A DNA stretch of 5,236 nucleotides, from the NCBI GenBank assembly GCA_018334735.1, contig JAGXLK010000239.1, positions 1-5,236 on the forward strand, in the 5' to 3' direction. The translations under genes and the position numbers were made by a program. Each line of letters starts with the position of its first letter. Positions within the stretch are counted from its first letter, which is position 1. The notes beneath the pieces are model-generated. The model was not told the origin of the DNA and did no database searches. It saw nothing but the letters and a program-made list of their open reading frames with translations. Positions 1-5,236 of this stretch are shown piece after piece. This DNA comes from Planctomycetota bacterium. Lineage in GTDB: Bacteria; Planctomycetota; Brocadiia; SM23-32.

Positions 1-61
1 ACGATCTGGAAACGGTTAAACTGTTGTTGGATTTCCTTAACCCCAACAGCGTCAATCATCA

Positions 62-1948
62 ATGGCAACACAACCTAGTAAACTCAAAAAAGGCCTCAGC
101 CTTCGCCACGTCTTCTGTATAGCCTCCGGCGCCATGATCAGTTCCGGTCTGTTCGTCCTCCCCGGAATGGCGCACAAAATAGCGGGCCCGGGCGTCATCT
201 GGTCCTATCTGTTGGCCGGTATCCTTGCTACGGCGGGCGCGCTCAGCATTGCGGAACTCACCACGGCTATGCCCAAGGCCGGGGGAGACTATTTTTTCAT
301 CACCCGGGGTTTTGGTCCGGGCGTGGGGACCGTGGCCGGGATTCTGAGCTGGTTTTCTCTCTCGCTTAAAAGCGCCTTCGCCATCGTCGGGATGGCCGGA
401 TTCTTAGCCCTGATTATCAACCTGAACGGAGTGCTGGCGGGAGGCATTTTGTGCGCCATTTTTGTGGGACTAAACCTGATTGGTGTCCGCGAAGCCGCCC
501 GCGCGCAGGTATTCCTCGTAACCGGTCTTTTTGCGCTTCTTGCGTACTACGTCATCACCGGGATTCCGAAAATGAACTCCGAGCTGCTGGTGCCATTCGC
601 CCCACGCGGTTTGGTTCCCATTTTCACGGCCACGGGATTTGTCTTCATTTCCTACGGCGGGCTCCTCAACGTTGCGAGTGTCGCGGAGGAAGTGCGTAAT
701 CCGGGTCGCAATATCCCGCTGGGTCTAATTCTTTCTCTGGTATCCGTGACCATTATTTACACACTCGTCGTCGTGGTGACCAGCGGTGTGCTGGCAAACG
801 ATGTGCTGGATGGTTCACTTCAGCCGATCTCCGATGGGGGGCAGGCGTTGATGGGCCGCACCGGATACATTCTGATGAGTATCGGTGCTATTCTGGCGTT
901 CATTTCCACCGCTAATGCCGGGATCATGTCGGCCTCACGCTACCTGCTGGCTCTGAGCCGGGACAAACTGATCCCGTCTCCACTTTCGAACGTCAACGAG
1001 CGGTTCAACACACCTCATAGGGCGATCATTCTCACCGGTTTCGTCATACTGTTGAGTTTATTCCTGGAACTGAAGATCCTCGTTGAAGCCGCATCCACCG
1101 TGTTGATTCTGACCAACATTCTCGCGTGTTTATCGATCGTTGTTCTCCGGGAAAGTGGATTGCAGAACTACCGACCCGCCTTTCGTTCTCCGTTGTACCC
1201 GTGGCTTCAGATTGGCGGCGTGCTCGGTCTGGGGTTTGTGCTGTCGGAAATTGGAATCGATGCCTATTTCATAAGCGCCGGTCTCATATTGATCGGATTC
1301 CTGGGTTTCTGGTTTTACGGTCGCAAACACGTGAAAAGGGAATCCGCCTTGCTCCATCTCATCGAACGCATCACCGCCCGTGAACTGGTAACGGGCACGC
1401 TCGAAGAAGAGCTCAAGAGCATCATTCACGAACGCGACGAGGTCGTCAGGGATCGTTTCGACAAATTAGTTGAGACGTGTCCGGTGCTGGATCTTGAGAG
1501 GGAACATGAGAGGGGGGAAGTGTTTGAACTCGCGGGCGAGGAATTATCGTCGAAACTCGGACTCTCCACCGATGAAATCGCGACGGCATTGGCGGAGCGC
1601 GAAGCTCAGAGCAGCACAGCCGTGAACCGCTGGTTGGCGATTCCGCACATTATTGTTGATGGAGAAGACAAATTTGAGCTGGTTCTTGTTCGTTCCTCGG
1701 GCGGGATATATTTTTCCGATGAGGCACCCGAGGTAAAAGCCATGTTTTTCCTTGTGGGGACGATGGACCGGCGCAACTTCCACCTGTTCGCTCTGTCTGC
1801 CATTGCTCAGGTGACCGGGAATCCGGAGTTTCTGGAGCGGTGGTTGAAGGCAAAGAATGAGCGGGCGTTGCGGGACGTTTTGCTGCTCGGGCAACGACAG
1901 CGTTCCGACACTGAACGTCCAGGGCAGGGCCTCGACAGCGCGAGCTAA
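62..1948 (+). CDS. APC-superfamily amino-acid/polyamine-type permease fused to a C-terminal PTS EIIA-like domain
   Basis: A probable inner-membrane secondary transporter for an amino acid or polyamine; the exact substrate cannot be read from sequence. Residues 12-419 form a hydrophobic core of about 12 helices. Family signatures are ASGAMISSG (21-29) in the unwound part of helix 1, AELTTAMPKAGGDY (64-77) after helix 2, and EEVRNPGRNIPLG (from 209). Residues 420-485 are a charged, probably helical cytoplasmic linker. Residues about 485-615 resemble the PTS EIIA type-2 (Fru/Mtl/Ntr) fold: an RExxSST motif (513-519), AIPH with the expected phospho-acceptor His529, and a later FHLFALSAIAQ helix. 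The family knowledge is that EIIA accepts phosphate from HPr/NPr; that His529 gates transport is inference. ATG 62 is the only start after an in-frame stop at 38-40, but it has no clear Shine-Dalgarno sequence. Its C-terminus looks intact. The fusion is longer than ordinary APC permeases of about 450-500 residues. Confidence 0.93.
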   Translation: MATQPSKLKKGLSLRHVFCIASGAMISSGLFVLPGMAHKIAGPGVIWSYLLAGILATAGALSIAELTTAMPKAGGDYFFITRGFGPGVGTVAGILSWFSLSLKSAFAIVGMAGFLALIINLNGVLAGGILCAIFVGLNLIGVREAARAQVFLVTGLFALLAYYVITGIPKMNSELLVPFAPRGLVPIFTATGFVFISYGGLLNVASVAEEVRNPGRNIPLGLILSLVSVTIIYTLVVVVTSGVLANDVLDGSLQPISDGGQALMGRTGYILMSIGAILAFISTANAGIMSASRYLLALSRDKLIPSPLSNVNERFNTPHRAIILTGFVILLSLFLELKILVEAASTVLILTNILACLSIVVLRESGLQNYRPAFRSPLYPWLQIGGVLGLGFVLSEIGIDAYFISAGLILIGFLGFWFYGRKHVKRESALLHLIERITARELVTGTLEEELKSIIHERDEVVRDRFDKLVETCPVLDLEREHERGEVFELAGEELSSKLGLSTDEIATALAEREAQSSTAVNRWLAIPHIIVDGEDKFELVLVRSSGGIYFSDEAPEVKAMFFLVGTMDRRNFHLFALSAIAQVTGNPEFLERWLKAKNERALRDVLLLGQRQRSDTERPGQGLDSAS

Positions 1949-1979
1949 AGCGGTCCACCGCGGCAGCCTCATCGTTGGG

Positions 1980-2360
1980 CTAGTATGCGGGATGCAGATT
2001 GATACAGCCATATTTTGGGATCTCGATAATATCTGCAGGAAGTAATTGTGACATCCTGTAGACAACAACGACATCAGCCGCTTTCCGACGCAGCCATTTT
2101 CCCAAATCCGAATTGTTATTCTTTTTAAGAAAAAAATAGGGGATGCTGTGATGGTGGGCGAAACTACGAAGGTCTCTCGGTCGAGATAAAACCGAACTAA
2201 TGATACCGTTCAGAAAACTACGAAAACGATAAAACAACGGATTTTGAGGACGGTCACATTTATCACGGGAGCCAGAATTGCTGGATTTTTCGGCTGCGCA
2301 TTCGACGGGAAGGACACGTGCCGGCACGCATTCAGGGCGTCCGTTGAACCGATGGCGCAC
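1980..2360 (-). pseudogene. Truncated formyltransferase (Fmt/GART-like fold) remnant
   Basis: A 126-codon minus-strand frame that opens at GTG 2360. From about residue 36 (base 2255) it reads like the N-terminal Rossmann part of an N10-formyltetrahydrofolate-dependent formyltransferase. The visible pieces are a PRDLRSFAHHHSIPYFFLKK segment (61-80, typical 'basic residue ... giP' element), ADVVVVYRMSQLLPADI (95-111), IPKYGCINLHPAY (114-126), and the catalytic-type Asn121 and His123. In the family this motif continues as HPsyLPxyRG and is followed by a catalytic Asp about 35 residues later. Here TAG (1982-1980) stands where Leu (for example TTG) is usual. After one more Pro the frame no longer resembles the family and runs antisense into the permease gene. 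The Asp and the rest of the domain are therefore lost. The first 35 residues are not recognisable, so the 5' end may be degraded too. It overlaps the nuclease gene by 29 bp. A short expressed protein is possible, but formyl transfer is very unlikely. Confidence 0.72.
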
Positions 2361-3063
2361 CCGACGTGATTTTGTAGTCGGCCTCTGCCTCTTTCAGAAC
2401 AGATACGATTCCCTGAGCCGTAACGTCCCCGATTCCATCGACTTCGTTCAGCTTCTTTTCTGAGGCCGTCATCACGTCCCGGACCGCCCCGAAGGTTTCC
2501 AGAAGTTTCTCCGCCCTTTTGGGACCAATCCCCGGCAGGCTTTGAAGGATGTGCAGCTGTGTTTTGCGTTTTCCTTTTGGGCGATAACCGCCTCTCGGGA
2601 AGTTCCCCGATGCGATACGGTGTTTCTGACGCTCCGTGAACACGATGAGCCGTGCAGTTTCCTCGGGACAAAGCGAGCGCAAAATGGGCACACCGAACCC
2701 AACAGTGACGGCGATCAGAGCGCCCTGGATCGATTCTCGTTTGATATCCATATCTTCAAGCTGAGATGTCGTACCTTCCAGGATCAACACCCCGCGGCAG
2801 GCAGATCTTTTCAAACGCGAGATTTGAGAGAAAAGTCTGCCGTCAATGATGGAGATGGCCAGATCCCGCAAGGTTTTGCGTTCGAAAAGCAGAGATGAAT
2901 GCAGCTGGTAATCTCCCAACTCAAGATGAGTTACGGTGGTTGATACGTCTGGAACGGTTTTCAGATGCTCCAGCACCCCGCTCCCCTTCTCTCGATCATC
3001 AACGAGGATACGGATGGGATTTTTGTCTTCGGCCGACAAATTTCCACGGAAATGTTTGCTCAT
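2332..3063 (-). CDS. ERCC4 (XPF/Mus81-type) nuclease with C-terminal helix-hairpin-helix domain
   Basis: A 243-residue protein predicted to be a structure-specific DNA endonuclease acting on branched or flapped DNA in the cytoplasm. The ERCC4 nuclease core spans about residues 17-150. It shows VDDRE (21-25), LGDY (49-52), the metal-binding signature FERKTLRD (60-67, ERKxxxD type), then ISIIDGRLFSQISRLKR (70-86) and a VLILEG strand (92-97). All expected acidic residues are present, so it looks catalytically competent. A tandem HhH module follows: LPGIGPKRAEKLLETFG (176-192) and VDGIGDVTAQGI (208-219), which would bind the DNA backbone and, in this family, mediate dimerisation. There is no helicase domain, so it resembles the short crenarchaeal XPF form rather than Hef or eukaryotic XPF; no clear PCNA-binding motif is seen at the C-terminus. 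ATG 3063 has a good ribosome site. Its 3' end overlaps the formyltransferase remnant. The precise role (repair, recombination, mobile-element defence) is not shown by context. Confidence 0.92.
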   Translation of the reverse strand: MSKHFRGNLSAEDKNPIRILVDDREKGSGVLEHLKTVPDVSTTVTHLELGDYQLHSSLLFERKTLRDLAISIIDGRLFSQISRLKRSACRGVLILEGTTSQLEDMDIKRESIQGALIAVTVGFGVPILRSLCPEETARLIVFTERQKHRIASGNFPRGGYRPKGKRKTQLHILQSLPGIGPKRAEKLLETFGAVRDVMTASEKKLNEVDGIGDVTAQGIVSVLKEAEADYKITSGAPSVQRTP

Positions 3064-3068
3064 TACTT

Positions 3069-3074
3069 CTCCCC
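3069..3074 (-). promoter_or_regulatory. Ribosome binding site of the ERCC4 nuclease gene
   Basis: On the minus strand GGGGAG lies 5 nt upstream of the ATG at 3063-3061. This is a strong Shine-Dalgarno match at normal spacing. It supports this ATG as the start, 20 residues before the first conserved ERCC4 residues. Confidence 0.75.
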
Positions 3075-3127
3075 ATTTGAGGCAGTAGCTGCACCAGACC
3101 GTTCCATTTGCGGATTAAACGGAAGCC

Positions 3128-3157
3128 ATTCTGTCTGCAGTCCCAAACCCGTTTCAA
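3128..3157 (-). promoter_or_regulatory. Possible sigma70 promoter for the ERCC4 nuclease gene
   Basis: On the minus strand TTGAAA (3157-3152, 5/6 to the -35 consensus) is followed after 18 nt by CAGAAT (3133-3128, 4/6 to the -10 consensus). It would start transcription about 60 nt before the nuclease ATG. The -10 is weak and a match of this quality can occur by chance. An alternative -10-like TTTAAT at 3119-3114 has no good -35. I list it because the gene must be transcribed from within or through this divergent region. Confidence 0.2.
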
Positions 3158-3164
3158 AAAGACA

Positions 3165-3193
3165 TTTACACCTGGGTACAGGGCATCTATAAT
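3165..3193 (+). promoter_or_regulatory. Near-consensus sigma70 promoter for the DUF4175-like gene
   Basis: TTTACA (3165-3170, 5/6 match to TTGACA) and a perfect TATAAT (3188-3193) are separated by exactly 17 nt. Transcription would be expected to begin near base 3200, giving a 5' leader of only about 23 nt before ATG 3223. The element lies in the divergent intergenic region and points at the long plus-strand gene, so this gene probably begins a transcription unit rather than continuing one. No obvious operator repeat overlaps it. Confidence 0.7.
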
Positions 3194-3206
3194 AAAGGGA
3201 GGAGAC

Positions 3207-3272
3207 ATGGAAAGGAAAGTTTATGTCATTAGAGTCCGCCAAATCGAACCGGAGAGATCCGGTTTTGGATAA
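3207..3272 (+). other. Possible 21-codon leader frame overlapping the start of the DUF4175-like gene
   Basis: ATG 3207 opens a 21-residue frame (MERKVYVIRVRQIEPERSGF plus one Gly) that ends at TAA 3270-3272. It overlaps codons 1-16 of the downstream gene in another frame. A strong GGAGG (3198-3202) sits 4 nt before it. However, the promoter at 3165-3193 predicts a transcript start near 3200, inside that ribosome site. Transcripts from this promoter would therefore hardly use it. It could matter only if a transcript starts further upstream. The peptide has no recognisable motif. It may simply be a chance frame beside a purine-rich start region. Confidence 0.2.
3212..3216 (+). promoter_or_regulatory. 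Ribosome binding site deciding start at ATG 3223
   Basis: AAGGA lies 6 nt before ATG 3223. The stronger GGAGG at 3198-3202 is 20 nt from this ATG and out of range. An in-frame stop at 3193-3195 and the absence of any other in-frame start between it and 3223 make ATG 3223 the first available start for the long plus-strand frame. Confidence 0.6.
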
Positions 3273-5236
3273 GATCGACAGCATTCGCTCGAAGGCTCAG
3301 ACACGGGCGTTGTTGTGGGGGTATATGGCGGCTTTTGTGGTGGCGGTCGGGTTTGTATTCGTGGGTGTAGTTCTTGACCACTGGCTGGTACTTCAGTCAT
3401 TGGGACGGACGGCTTTCTTCTGGTCTTTCCTCACGCTATGTGCGCTGGGGACGGTTCTGGCCACAGTTTTCCCCCTTGTTTCCCGAATGAGTCGCTTATT
3501 TGTGGCCCGGCGAATCGAGTCCGAGTTCCCGGATCTGAAGAACAGTCTCATCAGCTATTTGCAGTGCCGAGGCGACAAGCGGCTTCCGTCCGAGATAAGA
3601 AGACTGCTCCGGGAAAAAGCTTATTCGCGGGTGAAATCCGTCGACGAGGAGATGTTATCGGAATCGCCGTTGAGCCGCTTTGTGCCGTGGCTACTGATCG
3701 CTTGCGTCATTTTGTTTGGCATTTACGGCGTGGCTTCGCCGAAGAGCGTGCCGGTAAGCTTGAAACGATTGTTCAAGCCGATGGCATCGATTCTCCCTCC
3801 CACTCGCACGCGGGTAACATCGGTTCAACCCGGAGACGTGTGGTTGTTGAAAGGGGATCGAATTTCGGTCAGAGCCCATATCAAGGGACAAAAACCGGAC
3901 CACGCGGCTGTTATCTGGATCGGACCGGATGGGGCCGAAAAGCGCTTCTTACTTTCAAAAAGCACTGACGAGGTATGGACGGGCGTTTTTCCCAATATGC
4001 TCGAGGATTCGAGCTATTACGTGATCGCCGGGGATACTCGCTCCGCGCAATATTCGATCACCACACTTCCACGGCCGGCGGTTACCGGTGTGAATATATC
4101 TCTCGTTCCTCCCGATTACACGGAATTGCCGGAGCGATCTTTGGAGGGGGGAAATTTCGAGACGGTTGCCGGGGCTCAGGTGAATTTAACCGCCCGAACC
4201 AATTTGCCGCCTGCGGGCGGGAAAATTACGTTTGGATCGGGGGGGGCCGTCCCAATGGTAACGACGGAAGACGAAGGGGTTCTCGGGACCGATTTCACTG
4301 TGCGGCAATCCGATACCTACCGGATTTTTTTTAAAACCAGTGAGTATCCCGACGGATCGGTTTTCGAGAACGATTCGCCGTTGACGTATCACATAACCTG
4401 CCGTAATGACCGAGCTCCGGTGGTGCGAATTCTGGCGCCGGACAATGGCGTTCAAAAACAGTCCGATAGCAGGGTTGCTGTTGTCTACGGGGCAAAAGAC
4501 GATTACGAGGTGACGTCCCTCTGGCTTTTCTACGAAGTCCAGGGTGGGCAGACGGATGTGGCTCGCATCCCTCTTGAAGAGACGGGTCCGAAAATCGATG
4601 GTCAATATGAATGGGACCTTTCGGAGCTTTCTCTAAATCCGCCGGCCCTGATCAGATATCGACTTGAGGCCAGGGACAACTTTCCTGATTCCCCTCAAGT
4701 GGGAATCTCGGACAAGCGGACCATACAGGTCGGCCAATTTGAGGAACAAGAGCTGGCTCAGGCTGGTGAAGAAGGCAGACCTGATGGCGAGCAGGAAAGT
4801 GAAAAAGGGACAGAAGACGAAAAATCGCCGGGGGAAACGAAAGGCCAGGAAAAGGGAGCTGAAGGAGAGGCGGGGGAAGGAGAAGAGAAGAAAAATGGGG
4901 AAAACGAGAAGCTCGGTGGGGAAAGAGAAGGAGAGGAAAAAACGGGCGCTGAAGGCGATCAGATGGCCCGGGAGGCTCGAGAAAAACGGGCCCGAGAAAT
5001 TGCCGAGGCGGCGGAAAAGGCCAGGTCTCGGGGGGAGAAGGCAGAGCTGGGGCGAGAACAACAAGTAGCTGATGCGTCCGGTTCAGAGTCTTCCAAAGAA
5101 GGGAAGGGCGATCAAAAAGCCGATGGGGCGTGCTGCAAGGGTGGAGAGAAATCTTTGCCGGTGAGCAAGAACGGCGAGCAAAGCGGCAAGGAATCCCGGG
5201 GTGGAGCAAAACAACGACAGAAACCGGGCGAGGCGG
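3223..5236 (+). CDS. DUF4175-like large membrane-anchored envelope protein (3' end outside window)
   Basis: A frame open for 671 codons to the window edge, so the C-terminus is missing. Function is not established. Three predicted transmembrane helices lie at about residues 29-51, 64-86 and 153-171. Between helices 2 and 3 is a cytoplasmic segment with the motif ARRIESEFPDLKNSL (95-109). Residues about 172-505 should be extracytoplasmic and beta-rich, with the PPDYTELP element (296-303, like the 'PPxYTgl' of DUF4175 proteins) and YGAKDDYEV (422-430, like 'ya.DDyGv'). From about residue 506 the protein becomes an E/K/G/A-rich charged tail. This order of three helices, Ig-like region and charged coil matches DUF4175-type proteins, which are commonly found near MoxR/DUF58/VWA genes; that placement here is inference since the downstream side is unseen. 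The frame was identified by translating from ATG 3223 after the stop at 3193-3195. It is probably first in its operon, given its own promoter. Confidence 0.85.
   Translation, partial: MSLESAKSNRRDPVLDKIDSIRSKAQTRALLWGYMAAFVVAVGFVFVGVVLDHWLVLQSLGRTAFFWSFLTLCALGTVLATVFPLVSRMSRLFVARRIESEFPDLKNSLISYLQCRGDKRLPSEIRRLLREKAYSRVKSVDEEMLSESPLSRFVPWLLIACVILFGIYGVASPKSVPVSLKRLFKPMASILPPTRTRVTSVQPGDVWLLKGDRISVRAHIKGQKPDHAAVIWIGPDGAEKRFLLSKSTDEVWTGVFPNMLEDSSYYVIAGDTRSAQYSITTLPRPAVTGVNISLVPPDYTELPERSLEGGNFETVAGAQVNLTARTNLPPAGGKITFGSGGAVPMVTTEDEGVLGTDFTVRQSDTYRIFFKTSEYPDGSVFENDSPLTYHITCRNDRAPVVRILAPDNGVQKQSDSRVAVVYGAKDDYEVTSLWLFYEVQGGQTDVARIPLEETGPKIDGQYEWDLSELSLNPPALIRYRLEARDNFPDSPQVGISDKRTIQVGQFEEQELAQAGEEGRPDGEQESEKGTEDEKSPGETKGQEKGAEGEAGEGEEKKNGENEKLGGEREGEEKTGAEGDQMAREAREKRAREIAEAAEKARSRGEKAELGREQQVADASGSESSKEGKGDQKADGACCKGGEKSLPVSKNGEQSGKESRGGAKQRQKPGEA
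4738..5236 (+). other. E/K/G/A-rich low-complexity tail of the DUF4175-like protein (purine-rich coding strand)
   Basis: From about residue 506 to the window end (residue 671) the product is dominated by Glu, Lys, Gly, Ala, Gln and Arg, with almost no hydrophobic core residues. A stretch at about 584-608 (AREARERKRAREIAEAAEKA-like pattern) could form a charged helix or coiled coil. A vicinal Cys637-Cys638 pair interrupts the otherwise Cys-poor tail. At DNA level the plus strand is strongly purine-biased, with uninterrupted purine runs of 24 nt (4872-4895) and 25 nt (4918-4942). There is no exact tandem repeat; the bias follows amino-acid content. Such tails are common in this protein type and are likely disordered or partly helical. 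Confidence 0.7.

Noticed and set aside
1950..1961. GCGG-TCCA-CCGC hairpin just after the permease stop as a terminator
   Set aside because: A four-bp stem with no following T-run on either strand; too weak to call.
1980..1982. Amber codon as a recoded (pyrrolysine or readthrough) position in the formyltransferase
   Set aside because: Only one residue after the TAG fits the family and the rest of the domain is absent, so readthrough would not yield an enzyme.
1544..2074. A 176-codon minus-strand frame, with other shorter minus frames, opposite the end of the permease gene
   Set aside because: It is antisense to the clearly conserved EIIA-like domain and its translation resembles no family; a shadow of the real gene.
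2119..2131. AT-rich inverted repeat TTCTT-TTT-AAGAA next to an A-run, terminator-like at first sight
   Set aside because: The stem is weak and almost all A-T, and it falls within the Lys/Asn-rich codons of the formyltransferase remnant.
2210..2671. A 153-codon minus-strand frame overlapping the nuclease gene
   Set aside because: It is a shifted frame of the well-supported ERCC4-HhH gene. I also checked whether its end could hold the missing start of the formyltransferase by frameshift, but saw no recognisable N-terminal motif.
3438..3968. A 176-codon plus-strand frame, with a further one at 3975-4334
   Set aside because: Both lie inside the DUF4175-like gene in a different frame, have Arg/Gly/Ser-rich non-protein-like translations, and lack the helices and motifs seen in the frame from 3223.
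4633..5209. Long minus-strand frames rich in Pro, Phe, Leu and Ser, and a Lys/Arg-rich plus frame at 4664-5068
   Set aside because: They are the mirror or shifted reading of the purine-rich E/K/G tail; stop codons are rare there because of composition, not coding.
1..5236. CRISPR array, tRNA/rRNA, insertion sequence ends, retron or toxin-antitoxin pair
   Set aside because: No regularly spaced repeats, cloverleaf-like segments, transposase motifs, terminal inverted repeats or paired small genes were found on reading through both strands.

Overview
The window holds three substantial protein-coding genes and one gene remnant. It reads as mid-GC bacterial chromosome. A sigma70-type promoter, Shine-Dalgarno sequences and a DUF4175-like envelope protein suggest a Gram-negative bacterium. 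The gene mix (an amino-acid permease fused to a PTS IIA-like domain, an XPF/ERCC4-type nuclease, a large envelope protein with an E/K/G-rich tail) would fit an uncultivated PVC- or FCB-like lineage. That placement is inference, because the window has no marker gene that fixes it.

Layout. Bases 62-1948 (+) encode a 628-residue APC-superfamily permease with a C-terminal EIIA-like domain that keeps the phosphorylatable-type histidine. Converging on it, 31 bp away, is a minus-strand remnant (about 2360-1980) of a formyltransferase of the Fmt/ArnA-N/GART fold. It stops at an amber codon directly after the active-site Asn-x-His motif. Upstream of the remnant on the same strand, and overlapping it, 3063-2332 encodes a complete 243-residue ERCC4-domain plus helix-hairpin-helix nuclease. 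A 159-bp divergent intergenic region (3064-3222) follows, with a near-consensus promoter pointing right. From 3223 to the window end (+) a long frame stays open for at least 671 codons. It encodes a membrane-anchored DUF4175-like protein with three N-terminal transmembrane helices, an extracytoplasmic beta-rich region and a highly charged tail, and its 3' end lies outside the window.

How the genes relate. The three intact genes look functionally independent: transport with a possible PTS regulatory input, DNA repair or structure-specific cleavage, and envelope biology. DUF4175-like proteins often lie near MoxR/DUF58/VWA (Bat-type) genes, so the neighbourhood to the right may be such an operon; it is not visible here. 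I see no CRISPR array, tRNA, rRNA, insertion sequence, attachment site or phage gene. I do not see a convincing new multi-gene system. The best leads are the XPF-like nuclease in a bacterial setting, the permease-EIIA fusion, the decayed formyltransferase and the start region of the 3223 gene.
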